DNA of 64,000 bases from Trichocoleus desertorum NBK24 (GCF_030409055.1 NZ_CP116619.1:405628-469627); one strand, 5' to 3'; counted from the first letter of the stretch, positions 8,847-18,439 are shown. Notes: generated by a model from the letters alone, not told the origin. Numbers and translations are program-made.

Positions 8847-9998
8847 TTAAGTAATTTCTAAGGGGAGAGGCCGCGATCGCCCCGCTACCTCTACACTGGG
8901 CCAGTTGGGCTCAAAGGTGAGGTTTTCTAAGCTGCCATCGTCGCGCAAGACAAAAGTATCCTCGATTTTGGCTCCAGGGAGACTCGGATTCCAAGCGATC
9001 GCCATATTTGTCTGGAGCCGATCATTCGTTGTGGGATTGGCTACCACCTCACGAGCCAGATATCCTGTGGTGCCACCTTGATGATGTTCGTAAATGGCCT
9101 TGGGATAGTCTTGCTCTTCGTAAGTTTGTTTCAAGGTGTCATAGATCTGAACCAAAGGCACATTGGCCTGACACTGATTTAGGGCGGCAGCTTCAATCTC
9201 ACGCACTCGACGGTGTAACTCGCTCTGCTCCTTGGTCAGTGAACCAAAGCAGACAAAGCGAGTCAGGTTGGCATACAGGCCAAAGCCACGGGCACAAAAC
9301 ACCATCATGGCAACTCGTCCCAGCGGTTCTTGACTGGCAGTGGGGTGGCGGTAGATGGGCAAACGACGCTCTCCTGCTGCCAAAGTGAGAGCAGGATGTA
9401 ACCCTCGATTCCACAGAGCTGCGGCTCCTGCACCTGCTAATTGATGTTCAGTCCAGTCAGGTTTAGCTTGGGCTAGCACCTCCGTCATCGCTTCACTAGC
9501 TAAGCGACCGACGTAACGATAGCGATCGCTTTCACTGGGTAAAAGCGTGCGTTTGTATTGAATTAAAGAAGCAGGTAAAGGCAATTCAAGGCGATCGTGA
9601 GAACCGGATGGTTTATCGCTCAGAACCTTGCCGTTGGCGGTCATTTCTCGTACAAACGATTCTCGCTGGGTGGGTTCGGCCCAAGGGCTTACGGCAAGAT
9701 CATAAACTTCTTGGGCGAGATCTCCTTTGGCTGGCAACTCCTCATCCTGTAACCGTTGTGCTTCAATCGTATCTGTTAAGACCCAAGCTCCCTGCGCTGT
9801 CACCAAGACTTCGGCGACACCAGTCTCAGCGGTGAGTAGGACTGTATTCGAGCCACCCGTTGTGGCCCAAGCAAACCAGTCTGTACCTCGTAAGCAAATA
9901 CCCGCTGCACCTGTTTCGCGGAGACAAGTTCGCATCCACTCTAGCTTTTGCTGACATTCCTGTTGTCTTTGAGGTAGCTCAAATCCTGAATTATTCAT
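8847..9998 (-). CDS. M24 (aminopeptidase P/creatinase fold) homologue lacking metal ligands
   Basis: A 383-residue protein with the two-domain layout of M24 peptidases: N-terminal creatinase-like domain (1-150) and C-terminal pita-bread domain (160-370). The usual five metal ligands are mostly missing. In the region matching D-x10-D the sequence reads MMVFCARGFGLYANLTRF, so the first Asp is Val and the second Asn. The Glu of the EPG motif is replaced (AWNPSLPG). The His (HHQGGTTGY) and last Glu (IEDTFVL) remain. It is therefore unlikely to be a metallopeptidase; creatinase shows the fold can work without metal. Its start overlaps the galT stop by ATGA and galK follows, so it is probably co-translated with the Leloir genes. 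Its true function is unknown. Confidence 0.85.
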   Translation of the reverse strand: MNNSGFELPQRQQECQQKLEWMRTCLRETGAAGICLRGTDWFAWATTGGSNTVLLTAETGVAEVLVTAQGAWVLTDTIEAQRLQDEELPAKGDLAQEVYDLAVSPWAEPTQRESFVREMTANGKVLSDKPSGSHDRLELPLPASLIQYKRTLLPSESDRYRYVGRLASEAMTEVLAQAKPDWTEHQLAGAGAAALWNRGLHPALTLAAGERRLPIYRHPTASQEPLGRVAMMVFCARGFGLYANLTRFVCFGSLTKEQSELHRRVREIEAAALNQCQANVPLVQIYDTLKQTYEEQDYPKAIYEHHQGGTTGYLAREVVANPTTNDRLQTNMAIAWNPSLPGAKIEDTFVLRDDGSLENLTFEPNWPSVEVAGRSRPLPLEIT

Positions 9999-11104
9999 AC
10001 GTTTGCTGGTACTCCGAGATCGATCGCGACGGCTTGGAGGTCTTTAGCTTTCTCCTCTGGCAAAGCGTCATTGGCAAACATTCCAGCCGCAAGTTCTGTG
10101 CCTGCGAGATATTTCAGCCGATCGGCAGTGCGATAAGGAGGGTAAAACTCCGCATGCAAGTGGGATTCTGGATGAGGTTGCCCATCCGTGGGAGCTTGAT
10201 ACCAAGCCATTAAGTAAGGAAAGGGCCGATTCCACAGACCGTCGAATTTTAGGGTCACAGTCTTAAGAGCTTTAGCTAGGCTTCTCCGTTGCTCTGGAGC
10301 CAATTCGCCCAAAGTCGGCACGGGTTGAATCGGAGCTACCCACACTTCATAGGGGTAACGCGCACAAATGGGTACAAAGGCGATCGCCCAGTCATCTCGA
10401 TAGAGAACCCGCTGATCATCTTTAATTTCTTGCTGAATTAAGTCCTGCAATAACCCCCGCTGGTGCTGCTGATAATAAGCTTGCTGCTGCTCTAGCATCC
10501 GAGCGGGCACCGGGGGTACAAACGGATAAGCGTAGATCTGACCGTGGGGGTGGTGCAGCGTCACGCCTACCTCAACTCCTTTATTCTCGAAGGGGAGTAC
10601 GTATTGAATTTGGGGATGATTGCCTAAAGCTTGGGTGCGATCGCCCCAAACTTGTAACAACAGATCGAGGTGATCGAGTTCTAAATTAGAAAGCGATTTA
10701 CTGGGATCTTGAGTAAAGACCACCACTTCACAAGCCCCATTGGCAGGCAGGGTATCCACAATTAAATGCGGTGGATCGTGGGCCTGCACTGCCATTGAGG
10801 GAAAACGATTTTCAAACACCGCAATATCGTACTGGCCTTGCGGGAGTTCTGTCGGAAACTGGGGATTTGTGGTAGGCGCGAGTGGGTTGTATTCGGGGGG
10901 CGGCATAAAGGTACGTCCCTGACGATGGCTGGCATAAGCCACCCACTCACCCCGCAACGGATGCCAACGGAGATGAGGATTTGCCTGAATCGGTTCGTTA
11001 CCAGGACTGGGAGCCTGGATGCCCGCTGCAATGGGGCATCTGCTGTACAGCGTGAGCTTCCGACCATCCGGCTTGAGGAGTTCCTGGGAGTACATGTTCT
11101 GCAC
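9995..11104 (-). CDS. galT: Galactose-1-phosphate uridylyltransferase
   Basis: Exchanges galactose-1-phosphate with UDP-glucose to give UDP-galactose and glucose-1-phosphate. 369 residues of HIT-superfamily type. The active-site motif HPHGQ is at 185-189; the second His (H187) is the expected uridylylated nucleophile. [19 protein letters not shown] (near 44) and FENRFPSM match the family. The first ~40 residues are extra relative to the E. coli enzyme; if they are genuine, the gene overlaps the end of the GH2 gene by about 107 bases in another frame. The stop overlaps the M24 start (ATGA), indicating translational coupling. Confidence 0.95.
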   Translation of the reverse strand: MQNMYSQELLKPDGRKLTLYSRCPIAAGIQAPSPGNEPIQANPHLRWHPLRGEWVAYASHRQGRTFMPPPEYNPLAPTTNPQFPTELPQGQYDIAVFENRFPSMAVQAHDPPHLIVDTLPANGACEVVVFTQDPSKSLSNLELDHLDLLLQVWGDRTQALGNHPQIQYVLPFENKGVEVGVTLHHPHGQIYAYPFVPPVPARMLEQQQAYYQQHQRGLLQDLIQQEIKDDQRVLYRDDWAIAFVPICARYPYEVWVAPIQPVPTLGELAPEQRRSLAKALKTVTLKFDGLWNRPFPYLMAWYQAPTDGQPHPESHLHAEFYPPYRTADRLKYLAGTELAAGMFANDALPEEKAKDLQAVAIDLGVPANV

Positions 11105-13004
11105 TGGGCCACGGGTTTGAAACTGGTGGTGTCAGTATAGATCTATCTCCTCCAACAGCATCCCTACCTAGAGTTGCAGATGCGATCGCCTCTAGCGGAA
11201 ACTTCGGCGTGCGATCGGCATAGAGTAACCCGTTGGCTTCCTGGAATGTATCGGTCAACTGCGTATAGCAAAAACCGCTAAACATCTGCACCTGATTCAC
11301 AGCCGTAAGGAGAGCGCTGTATTGTTGTTGCAGCTCACAAGTGTCCGCAGAGCGAGCATAACCCCAAGCTTTGTAAGCTTCCGTATCAGCGGGACGGGTG
11401 TAAGCAATGCCACCAAACTCGGTCAGCATAATCGGCTGCCCTTGGTGCGGATAGCAGTCTAGAGTTAAGACCCGTCCACCAGGACGCTGATTGTGCAGCA
11501 GATCAGAAATTTTGATCTCTGGGCCGTAGCGCTTGGCTAATCTTTGCGGTTGGTTGTCGTAATCGTGAATCGCCAGAATATCGGTGGTGGTGCTTTCCCA
11601 ACCATCATTACCAATAACGGGGCGGCTGGGGTCCAAGGTTTTAGTTAAGTAGTAGAGCGCCTGCACATAGTGCTGATGTGCCCGACTTTCGGTGAGGTTA
11701 GGCACCCCCCAAGATTCGTTGAAAGGCACCCAAGCCACAATGCAAGGATGGCTGGCATCGCGCTCAATTACTTCTGTCCACTCTTTGGTGATTCGCTCCA
11801 CTGCCTTGGGCGTAAAGCGATAAGCACTGGGCATCTCTTCCCAAACTAACAGGCCCATTGCATCAGCCCAATAGAGGAAGCGAGGATCTTCAATCTTTTG
11901 ATGCTTGCGAACGCCGTTAAACCCCATGAGCTTGGTCAGCTCGATGTCTTGACGTAGTGCTTCGTCGGAAGGAGGGGTCATTAAAGTATCAGTCCAGTAG
12001 CCCTGATCGAGCACCAAGCGGAGATAGTAAGGGTGCCCATTGAGCATAAAGCGATCGCGCTGAATCGAGACTGTTCGCATCGCCGTGTAGGACTTGACTT
12101 CATCTATTAGTTCACCGTGACGCCACAACTGCACCTGAGCATCAATCAGGGTTGGTTTTTCTGGACTCCAGAGTAGAGCATTCCGGTAATCATCAATACC
12201 AGGGTCAGACAATGCAATCCGACGATGGATTTCACCATTGATCACTTCGTAAACGTCATTCACGAGCAAGCGACTGTCTACGGTCAAGCGGACACTCAGA
12301 CGCAAGTCATCACAAGCGTTGCCAGCAATCAGCGCTTCAAACCCAATTTCCCAGCGCTCAAAGTGGGGAGTCCAGCGGATTTTTTCTAAATAAGTTTCTG
12401 GAACCGTCTCGACCCAAACAGTTTGCCAAATGCCACTAGTGCGGGGGTACCAAATGCTGTGAGCTTCTAGGAGCCAATCTTGTTTGCCTCTAGGCTTCGC
12501 CAGGTCTTGGGGGTCATCTTGCGCCCAAACGGTAACTCGCTGCGGGCCTTCAGGACACAAAGCTGCGGTGATATCAAAACTGAAGGAAGTGTGACCGCCT
12601 TCATGTTCTCCAATGAACTGACCATTCACCCAAACGCGAGCATGGTAGTCAACCGCACCAAAATGCAGCAACACACGAGAAGGGTGAGCACTCTGAGTTG
12701 GGCTTAATTCAAAGTCACGCTCGTACCAGCAGTTGGGGTGAAATCCTGTATCACCGATACCACTGCGTTGCGATTCTGGAGCGAAGGGTACTTCAATCGT
12801 GTGGGTCCACTCGTTTACATCCGTTGGTCTTACCCACTTGCTATCGTTATCGAAAGCAAATTTCCAGGCCCCATTCAGGTTAAGCCAATTTGCACGCTGT
12901 AACTGCGGACGAGGATACCCCGTTTCAAGCTGGCGAAACATCGCGATCGCGCTGGAATCAGAGGGGGCATTGATTTCGAGGCTTCTGCCGAGTAATTTCA
13001 TCAA
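10998..13004 (-). CDS. Glycoside hydrolase family 2 (beta-galactosidase/glucuronidase-like)
   Basis: A 668-residue GH2 enzyme, probably cytoplasmic because no signal peptide is seen. Domains in order: sugar-binding jelly roll (about 25-195, with HFGAVDYHARVWVNG), immunoglobulin-like domain (200-320), and TIM barrel (325-610) with FNGVRKHQKIEDPRFLYWAD, acid/base Glu in PFNESWG and nucleophile Glu in ILTEFGGI. Its place at the head of a galT-M24-galK series suggests it releases galactose from a beta-galactoside, but GH2 also includes glucuronidases and mannosidases. The last ~50 residues (rich in Pro, Ser, Gly) lie beyond the usual barrel end and overlap galT, so they may be an extension gained by loss of an earlier stop. 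Confidence 0.92.
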   Translation of the reverse strand: MMKLLGRSLEINAPSDSSAIAMFRQLETGYPRPQLQRANWLNLNGAWKFAFDNDSKWVRPTDVNEWTHTIEVPFAPESQRSGIGDTGFHPNCWYERDFELSPTQSAHPSRVLLHFGAVDYHARVWVNGQFIGEHEGGHTSFSFDITAALCPEGPQRVTVWAQDDPQDLAKPRGKQDWLLEAHSIWYPRTSGIWQTVWVETVPETYLEKIRWTPHFERWEIGFEALIAGNACDDLRLSVRLTVDSRLLVNDVYEVINGEIHRRIALSDPGIDDYRNALLWSPEKPTLIDAQVQLWRHGELIDEVKSYTAMRTVSIQRDRFMLNGHPYYLRLVLDQGYWTDTLMTPPSDEALRQDIELTKLMGFNGVRKHQKIEDPRFLYWADAMGLLVWEEMPSAYRFTPKAVERITKEWTEVIERDASHPCIVAWVPFNESWGVPNLTESRAHQHYVQALYYLTKTLDPSRPVIGNDGWESTTTDILAIHDYDNQPQRLAKRYGPEIKISDLLHNQRPGGRVLTLDCYPHQGQPIMLTEFGGIAYTRPADTEAYKAWGYARSADTCELQQQYSALLTAVNQVQMFSGFCYTQLTDTFQEANGLLYADRTPKFPLEAIASATLGRDAVGGDRSILTPPVSNPWPSAEHVLPGTPQAGWSEAHAVQQMPHCSGHPGSQSW

Positions 13005-13473
13005 ACTTGAACCTTAGCTACTAACGAAGAATGCCCTTTGCTACCCCTGACTTAATCATCTATCAGCTTCAAAACTAAATATTTTTTGAGCTTTTATTCT
13101 TGCAAAAAAGAATTTCTAATTGTGGGGAATTTAAGGGCAGGCAAAATCAGCCAACGGCAACCCTACTCTTGCATCTGGGAAAAATACCGTCATCCCTGGC
13201 ATTAACTACTTTTATCTAGGTTTGCTCAGGCTATCTATTTAAATCATACCTAATCGCAATCATTCCTGAGATAGAAGCCTGAATTTAGCTACAAAACTAT
13301 CTTTGATTACCAAAGGAAAATTATTCTGACAGGGAATTAAGAATACTTATAGAGCTATTTTCTGAAATGTAAACTTAAACCAAGAGTGTAATTATGGTCA
13401 CCTCTTAACATTACAAAACCTGGTGACTCTCATTCTTGCATTTACCCAATTCCTAATAAGATTTCAAACAAAA
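13005..13473. other. Divergent intergenic region, gal operon / cupin gene
   Basis: About 470 AT-rich bases between the GH2 start and the probable cupin start. It should hold the promoters of the galactose operon (minus) and the cupin gene (plus). I see no supportable gene, no riboswitch and no strong inverted repeat that would serve as a sugar-repressor operator. Confidence 0.5.
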
Positions 13474-13836
13474 ATGAGTAGTCAGGCACAAATTATTGTT
13501 GGTAATAGTCACACGGAAGGCAAAACCCGCCGTGGTTGGTTTATGGGCTATTTTGTCACACCCGACGACGACCCCCGTTCCACCTCGGCTCTAGAAGTGA
13601 AGTGGGGAACTCACGCCGCCGGGGACAGTAGGCAGGAATGGGGGGTCAACAACCAAGCCACAACACTTTCAATTTTGATCAGTGGCCGCTTTCGCTTGCA
13701 GTTCCCCGATCGCGAGGTAGTGCTGGCTCAAGAAGGGGATTACGTTCTGTGGTTGCCCGGTGTCTCTCACGGTTGGCTAGCAGAGGAAGACTCTACAGTG
13801 CTAACCGTGAGATATCCCTCTGTTCCCGAAACTTAA
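13474..13836 (+). CDS. Small cupin-domain protein
   Basis: A 120-residue single-domain cupin. The first 17 residues of the longest frame (from 13423) look non-coding, so I start at the ATG of MSSQAQII. The beta-barrel core is visible: TTLSILISGRFRLQF, EGDYVLWLPGVSHGW (cupin motif 2 with the metal-type His), then STVLTVRYPS. Motif 1 histidines are absent or altered (the stretch reads EWGVNNQATTLSIL), so metal binding is uncertain. Such cupins bind sugars or small acids or act as sensors. Its position divergent from the galactose operon is suggestive but proves nothing. Confidence 0.78.
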   Translation: MSSQAQIIVGNSHTEGKTRRGWFMGYFVTPDDDPRSTSALEVKWGTHAAGDSRQEWGVNNQATTLSILISGRFRLQFPDREVVLAQEGDYVLWLPGVSHGWLAEEDSTVLTVRYPSVPET

Positions 13837-13864
13837 CCCCTGTCTCCTTCCATGGAAAATAAGA

Positions 13865-13950
13865 ACCTAACCCCCAGTCCCTTCCCTACATAGGGGAGAG
13901 CTAGAAATTCAAAGCCCCTCTCTTCGTCTGAGAGGAGGTGGGGGTTAGGT
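13865..13950. repeat. Nested inverted repeats, probable bidirectional terminator
   Basis: Outer arms ACCTAACCCCC and GGGGGTTAGGT are perfect (11 bp). Inside sits CCTCTC/GAGAGG. It lies between the convergent cupin and galE genes and belongs to the same class of dispersed CCCC-rich intergenic hairpins as at 8806, 20802, 26874 and 57703. Confidence 0.65.
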
Positions 13951-13984
13951 CGGCGCTTAAGGCTTTGTGAGTTTCACACTGCTG

Positions 13985-14986
13985 TTACTGGGGCAGAGGC
14001 GTAGGTTGACCGTGTCGTTGTTGGTGCCATTGCCAAGCATGGGTCAAGATTTGTTTCAAGTCAGCGTATTGAGGTTTCCAACCCAAGGTATTTCTAGCTT
14101 TATCGCTGCTACCCACTAAGACGGGTGGGTCACCAGGACGGCGATCGCGCTCTATTACAGGAATCTCTCTTCCAGTGACTTCACGAGCGGCTTCAATCAC
14201 TTCGCGAACTGAAAATCCTAACCCATTGCCCAAATTAAAGACATCACTAGCTCCACCATTTTCTAGATACTGCAATCCCTGAACGTGAGCTTGAGCCAAG
14301 TCGCTCACATGAATGTAGTCACGGACGCAAGTACCATCCGGCGTAGGGTAATCAGTTCCCAAAATTTGAATGGCAGGTAGCTTGCCTAAAGCAGCCATCA
14401 AAACCAAAGGGATGAGATGCGTTTCAGGCTCGTGATCCTCTCCCAGTTGGCCGTTAGGATGGGCTCCAGCCGCGTTGAAGTAGCGGAAGCGAACTGACTT
14501 CAAGCTGTAAGCAGTATCGAAATCAGAGAGAATGTGCTCCACGGTCTGCTTTGTGGTGGCGTAGGGGCTGATGGGATCTTGGGGATGTTCTTCTGTGATC
14601 GGCACAAACTTAGGAATGCCATACAGAGCACAGGTCGAGGAAAACACAAATTGCTTCACAGAGGCTGCGATCATGGCCTCCAAAAGCGTGAGAGTCCCTG
14701 TAACGTTGTTGCGGTAATACTTGGCAGGATCTGTGACAGACTCACCCACGGCAATGTAGGCCGCAAAGTGCATAACTGCGGTAATGGGATAGGTAGAGAA
14801 CAGATGATCGAGTAAGGCGCGATCGCTAATATCTCCTACGACCAGTTTGACCTGTAAAACTTCCTCAACAATCTCTCGATGACCATAGGAAAGGTTATCT
14901 AAAACAATAACTTCATAGCCTGCTCGTTTCAGTTCCATGACAGCATGGGAACCAATATACCCTGCGCCCCCGGTGACTAAAATCAT
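13985..14986 (-). CDS. galE: UDP-glucose 4-epimerase
   Basis: Interconverts UDP-galactose and UDP-glucose with bound NAD, closing the Leloir pathway and supplying UDP-galactose for glf. 333 residues, extended short-chain dehydrogenase: GGAGYIGSH (residues 6-14) binds NAD; the catalytic Ser/Tyr/Lys are in FSSTCALYG and SPYATTKQ; FRYFNAAGAHPNG and DGTCVRDYIHVSDLAQAH are GalE signatures. It is on the same strand as the gal operon but separated from it by the cupin gene, and has its own divergent promoter region shared with the glycosyltransferase gene. Confidence 0.96.
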   Translation of the reverse strand: MILVTGGAGYIGSHAVMELKRAGYEVIVLDNLSYGHREIVEEVLQVKLVVGDISDRALLDHLFSTYPITAVMHFAAYIAVGESVTDPAKYYRNNVTGTLTLLEAMIAASVKQFVFSSTCALYGIPKFVPITEEHPQDPISPYATTKQTVEHILSDFDTAYSLKSVRFRYFNAAGAHPNGQLGEDHEPETHLIPLVLMAALGKLPAIQILGTDYPTPDGTCVRDYIHVSDLAQAHVQGLQYLENGGASDVFNLGNGLGFSVREVIEAAREVTGREIPVIERDRRPGDPPVLVGSSDKARNTLGWKPQYADLKQILTHAWQWHQQRHGQPTPLPQ

Positions 14987-15519
14987 GATTGGTATGCCTT
15001 GATATAATAAGAGGTGGATTCTTCCTAATATTTCTTCACTAGAAATACTTCACTAAAAACACTTCAAAATCAAAAGCTCAGTCTGCTTTAATTCTGAAAC
15101 AGAACTTTATATCTTTTGTATCAATTTAGTGGCTTCTCAAGGGTTAGACAAAGGATAAACTTAGGACAAAACTTAAAGCCAAGTTGCAAACTCAGTTTGA
15201 TTGCTTACATCACAACTAATAGCATCAATTTAGCAATTAGTAATTAATCAGATTTTGCCAGATCTTCGTATCTGACCAACGACATAAGTTAGATTGCTTA
15301 AATTTGTAAACACTGTCACAGAACCAGTTAAAACAGCAAAAACACGACCATTAAATCAGTTTGACGGCTAAAAATCTCCTAAATTACAAGTTATTTTAAT
15401 ACTTATCTCTCTCTGAAGATAGATTTCACATCTACCGTTGAATAGAAGCTTTCAGAAGTAATAAGGAATTATTGTGAATTAAGATTAGAGCTTTCCACCT
15501 AAATCAAACTAGGTTGATC
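14987..15519. other. AT-rich divergent intergenic region, galE / glycosyltransferase
   Basis: About 530 bases, markedly AT-rich compared with the neighbours and free of GCGATCGC. It should contain both promoters. No supportable open frame, hairpin or known regulatory box is seen. Confidence 0.5.
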
Positions 15520-16824
15520 ATGACTCCACCTGACCCAGCATCAATCAATCATAGTACTAAGATGAGACCTATAAGAAAGTTATCTTCACAAGATACATCA
15601 ACATCAGAATTGAAAGCTTCTAGCTTTTCTCTTTCAGATGTTGAATGGTTCTTCCCAGGTACATCTGATTTGGTTTGTTTGTCCCACTTACGGTGGGATT
15701 TTGTTTATCAACGACCGCAACATCTTTTAAGTCGTTGTGCTCAAGGACGTAGAGTCTTTTTTATTGAAGAACCCATCTTTGAATCAGGAGATGATTGGTG
15801 GCTGGAAGTTGGTAGACGCGATTGTGGCGTATCAGTGGTTGTACCCCATCTACCCAATGGCTTGAAGGCAGAAATGGTGACTGCCATGCAACAGAGCCTG
15901 ATAGATGATCTGTTTGCTGAGTATGCGATCGCCAATCCGATTCTCTGGTACTACACTCCAATGGCCTTGGCTTTTACCAGTCATTTACAGGCCGCAGCAG
16001 TCGTTTATGACTGCATGGACGAACTAGCTGCTTTCAAGGGAGCCCCCCCAGCCTTACGAAAGTTCGAGGACCAGCTATTTCAACAAGCTGATTTGGTATT
16101 CACTGGGGGCCAAAGCTTGTACGAAGCGAAGCGGCATCAGCATCCCCATGCCTACGCCTTCCCTAGCAGTATTGAGGCGGAACACTTTGCCCAAGCCAGA
16201 ACGCTCAACGCCGATCCAGTCGACCAAGAAGCTATTCCCCATCCTCGCCTAGGTTTCTATGGGGTTATAGACGAACGGATGAATCTGGAGCTACTAGATG
16301 GCATTGCTCAAGCCAGACCTGATTGGCATTTGGTTATTATTGGGCCTGTGGTCAAAATTGATCCAGAAATCCTGCCACGTCACCCGAACATTCACTATCT
16401 CGGTGGCAAGTCTTACCAGGAGCTACCGCAGTATCTAGCGGGATGGGATGTCGCTCTGTTGCCTTTTGCCCTCAACGAATCGACACGCTTTATCAGCCCC
16501 ACCAAGACTCCAGAGTATCTAGCTGCTGGCAAGCCTGTGGTTTCCACCTCGATTCGAGATGTAGTGCGGCCCTACGGAGAGCAGAACTTAGTTCATATCG
16601 CTGATACAGCGTCTGAGTTTGTGACAGCAGCGGAAGCAGCCATGCAGCAGGCTCAAGAAGATACAGAGTGGCGGCAGCAAGTAGACACTTTCTTAGCTCA
16701 GACCTCTTGGGACAAAACTTGGGCCGCAATGTTGGAGCTAATCGAGACTGCGATCGCGAGTAAGCAGGTTGAGTCCGTAGCCAAGCCCGCAGCCGTTCTC
16801 TCCGAATCTGTTTCGGGTGGCTAG
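15520..16824 (+). CDS. Glycosyltransferase (GT-B fold)
   Basis: About 434 residues. After a poorly conserved 50-residue head come VCLSHLRWDFVYQRPQHLLSR and RVFFIEEPIFE, hallmarks of a group of GT4-like enzymes, then the Rossmann C-terminal half with RLGFYGVIDERMNLEL, WHLVIIGPVVKIDP, NIHYLGGKSYQELPQYLAG and the donor-binding STRFISPTKTPEYLAAGKPVVST. The Glu in the last motif is the usual nucleotide-sugar contact. I prefer the ATG at 15520 over the TTG at 15514. The next gene is glf, so the enzyme may transfer galactofuranose or another sugar onto a surface glycan; donor and acceptor are inferred. Confidence 0.9.
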   Translation: MTPPDPASINHSTKMRPIRKLSSQDTSTSELKASSFSLSDVEWFFPGTSDLVCLSHLRWDFVYQRPQHLLSRCAQGRRVFFIEEPIFESGDDWWLEVGRRDCGVSVVVPHLPNGLKAEMVTAMQQSLIDDLFAEYAIANPILWYYTPMALAFTSHLQAAAVVYDCMDELAAFKGAPPALRKFEDQLFQQADLVFTGGQSLYEAKRHQHPHAYAFPSSIEAEHFAQARTLNADPVDQEAIPHPRLGFYGVIDERMNLELLDGIAQARPDWHLVIIGPVVKIDPEILPRHPNIHYLGGKSYQELPQYLAGWDVALLPFALNESTRFISPTKTPEYLAAGKPVVSTSIRDVVRPYGEQNLVHIADTASEFVTAAEAAMQQAQEDTEWRQQVDTFLAQTSWDKTWAAMLELIETAIASKQVESVAKPAAVLSESVSGG

Positions 16825-17067
16825 CAAGGCCAGTTCCATCACTAGTCTTCAAGCCCTAGATGCAGCTTTAGAGGACTAGATATAAAGTGACAACGATTGA
16901 TTTAACACATAAGACCAATACAGACATTTACAAACCTGCGGTAATGAGTCATAGGTGCCCAGACGCACTGTGAAGACGAATGGCTCAGGTACCGAAACTA
17001 GAGCTTTTAGCCAGGATAAACATGGCAATGAAAGCTTCCAACCATTTACTAAAAGCGAGGTACTTCA

Positions 17068-18339
17068 ATGTTCGACTACCTAATTGTGGGTGCAGGATTC
17101 TCAGGTAGCGTTCTGGCGGAGCGCTTGGCAAGTCAACTGGGCAAAAAGGTATTGGTTTGCGATCGCCGCAATCATATTGGCGGCAATGCTTACGACCATT
17201 ACAACGACGCAGGCATTCTAGTACACAAGTATGGCCCTCACATCTTTCACACCAACTCTCGTGATGTATTTGAATATTTATCCAACTTCACGGAGTGGCG
17301 GCGCTATGAACACCGAGTTCTAGCCAGTGTCGATGGTCAATTAGTGCCCATGCCCATCAACTTAGACACGATCAACAAGCTGTATGGCTTAAATCTTACT
17401 TCCTTTGAACTCAATGATTTCTTTGCCTCGGTAGCAGAGCCTAAAGAATATATCCGCACCTCTGAAGATGTGGTGGTCAGTAAAGTTGGACGTGAGCTAT
17501 ACGAGAAGTTCTTCCGTAACTACACTCTCAAGCAGTGGGGTATCGATCCTTCGGAACTCGATAAGTCGGTTACAGCTCGCGTTCCCACCCGTACCAACAG
17601 AGACGATCGTTACTTTACGGATACCTATCAGGCAATGCCCTTGCACGGCTTCACTCGCATGTTTGAAAACATGTTGTCCCACCCCAATATCAAAGTGATG
17701 TTGAATGTGGACTACCGGGAAATCCAAAAGATGATTCCTTACAAGGAAATGATCTACTCTGGCCCCGTAGATGAGTTCTTCGATTATCGCTATGGTAAGT
17801 TACCTTACCGATCGCTTGACTTCAAGCATGAAACGCTGAATGAATCTGTGCATCAGCCCGCAGCAGTGGTTAACTATCCCAACGAGCATCTCTATACCCG
17901 TGTCACCGAGTTCAAATATCTCACGGGTCAAGAGCATACCAAGACCAGCTTGGTCTATGAGTATCCCAAGGCAGAGGGAGATCCTTACTACCCCGTCCCC
18001 CGCCCTGAGAATGCCGAACTGTATAAGCAGTACAAAGCGTTAGCCGATTCTACACCTGGAGTACATTTTGTAGGCCGATTGGCTACCTATAAGTACTACA
18101 ACATGGATCAAGTAGTCGCTCAAGCTCTATCGGTCTATGCCAAGATAACAGAGCGACCCAGTTGGCATCCTGATGAGGAAAGGGTTGCTGCTCGCGTATC
18201 GGCTAAAAATCCTAGCAGCGATCGCAGAGCTGAAATCAACTTGGATCAAACCTCTCTCACTCATGCTGCCGCCAATTCGTCTACGAAAAGCGTAGAGAAA
18301 AATGGCTCCAGCAAATCCTTATCGACTAAGGCAGACTAG
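17068..18339 (+). CDS. glf: UDP-galactopyranose mutase
   Basis: Flavoenzyme that converts UDP-galactopyranose to UDP-galactofuranose, the donor for galactofuranose in cell-surface glycans. 423 residues. FAD-binding GAGFSGSV (8-15), DRRNHIGGNAYD, YGPHIFHT, FFRNYTLKQWG, and the C-terminal HFVGRLATYKYYNMDQVVAQAL motif are diagnostic. GAGG lies 7 bases before the ATG. The last ~55 residues after the catalytic domain are low-complexity (Ser, Ala, Lys, Asn) and absent from typical mutases, so probably disordered. It is fed by GalE and sits between a glycosyltransferase and the GH1::RmlD gene on the same strand. Confidence 0.96.
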   Translation: MFDYLIVGAGFSGSVLAERLASQLGKKVLVCDRRNHIGGNAYDHYNDAGILVHKYGPHIFHTNSRDVFEYLSNFTEWRRYEHRVLASVDGQLVPMPINLDTINKLYGLNLTSFELNDFFASVAEPKEYIRTSEDVVVSKVGRELYEKFFRNYTLKQWGIDPSELDKSVTARVPTRTNRDDRYFTDTYQAMPLHGFTRMFENMLSHPNIKVMLNVDYREIQKMIPYKEMIYSGPVDEFFDYRYGKLPYRSLDFKHETLNESVHQPAAVVNYPNEHLYTRVTEFKYLTGQEHTKTSLVYEYPKAEGDPYYPVPRPENAELYKQYKALADSTPGVHFVGRLATYKYYNMDQVVAQALSVYAKITERPSWHPDEERVAARVSAKNPSSDRRAEINLDQTSLTHAAANSSTKSVEKNGSSKSLSTKAD

Positions 18340-18352
18340 CGCCTGTTTTAGG

Positions 18353-18389
18353 GGTGGATCTTTCCTAAGTAAAGAACGAAAGATCCACC
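18353..18389 (+). terminator. Hairpin after glf
   Basis: Perfect 12-bp arms GGTGGATCTTTC and GAAAGATCCACC with a 13-base loop, 14 bases after the glf stop. No T tract follows, so it may be a processing or partial termination site rather than a full terminator before the next gene at 18440. Confidence 0.6.
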
Positions 18390-18439
18390 TACCCATTAAC
18401 CTTTAAAACACTTTTTAGGATGGCCCAGAATAAACAAGC

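Noticed and set aside
13423-13473. N-terminal extension of the cupin protein
   Set aside because: The 17 extra residues (MTLILAFTQFLIRFQTK) lie in AT-rich sequence, resemble no cupin start, and the ATG at 13474 gives the normal domain length.
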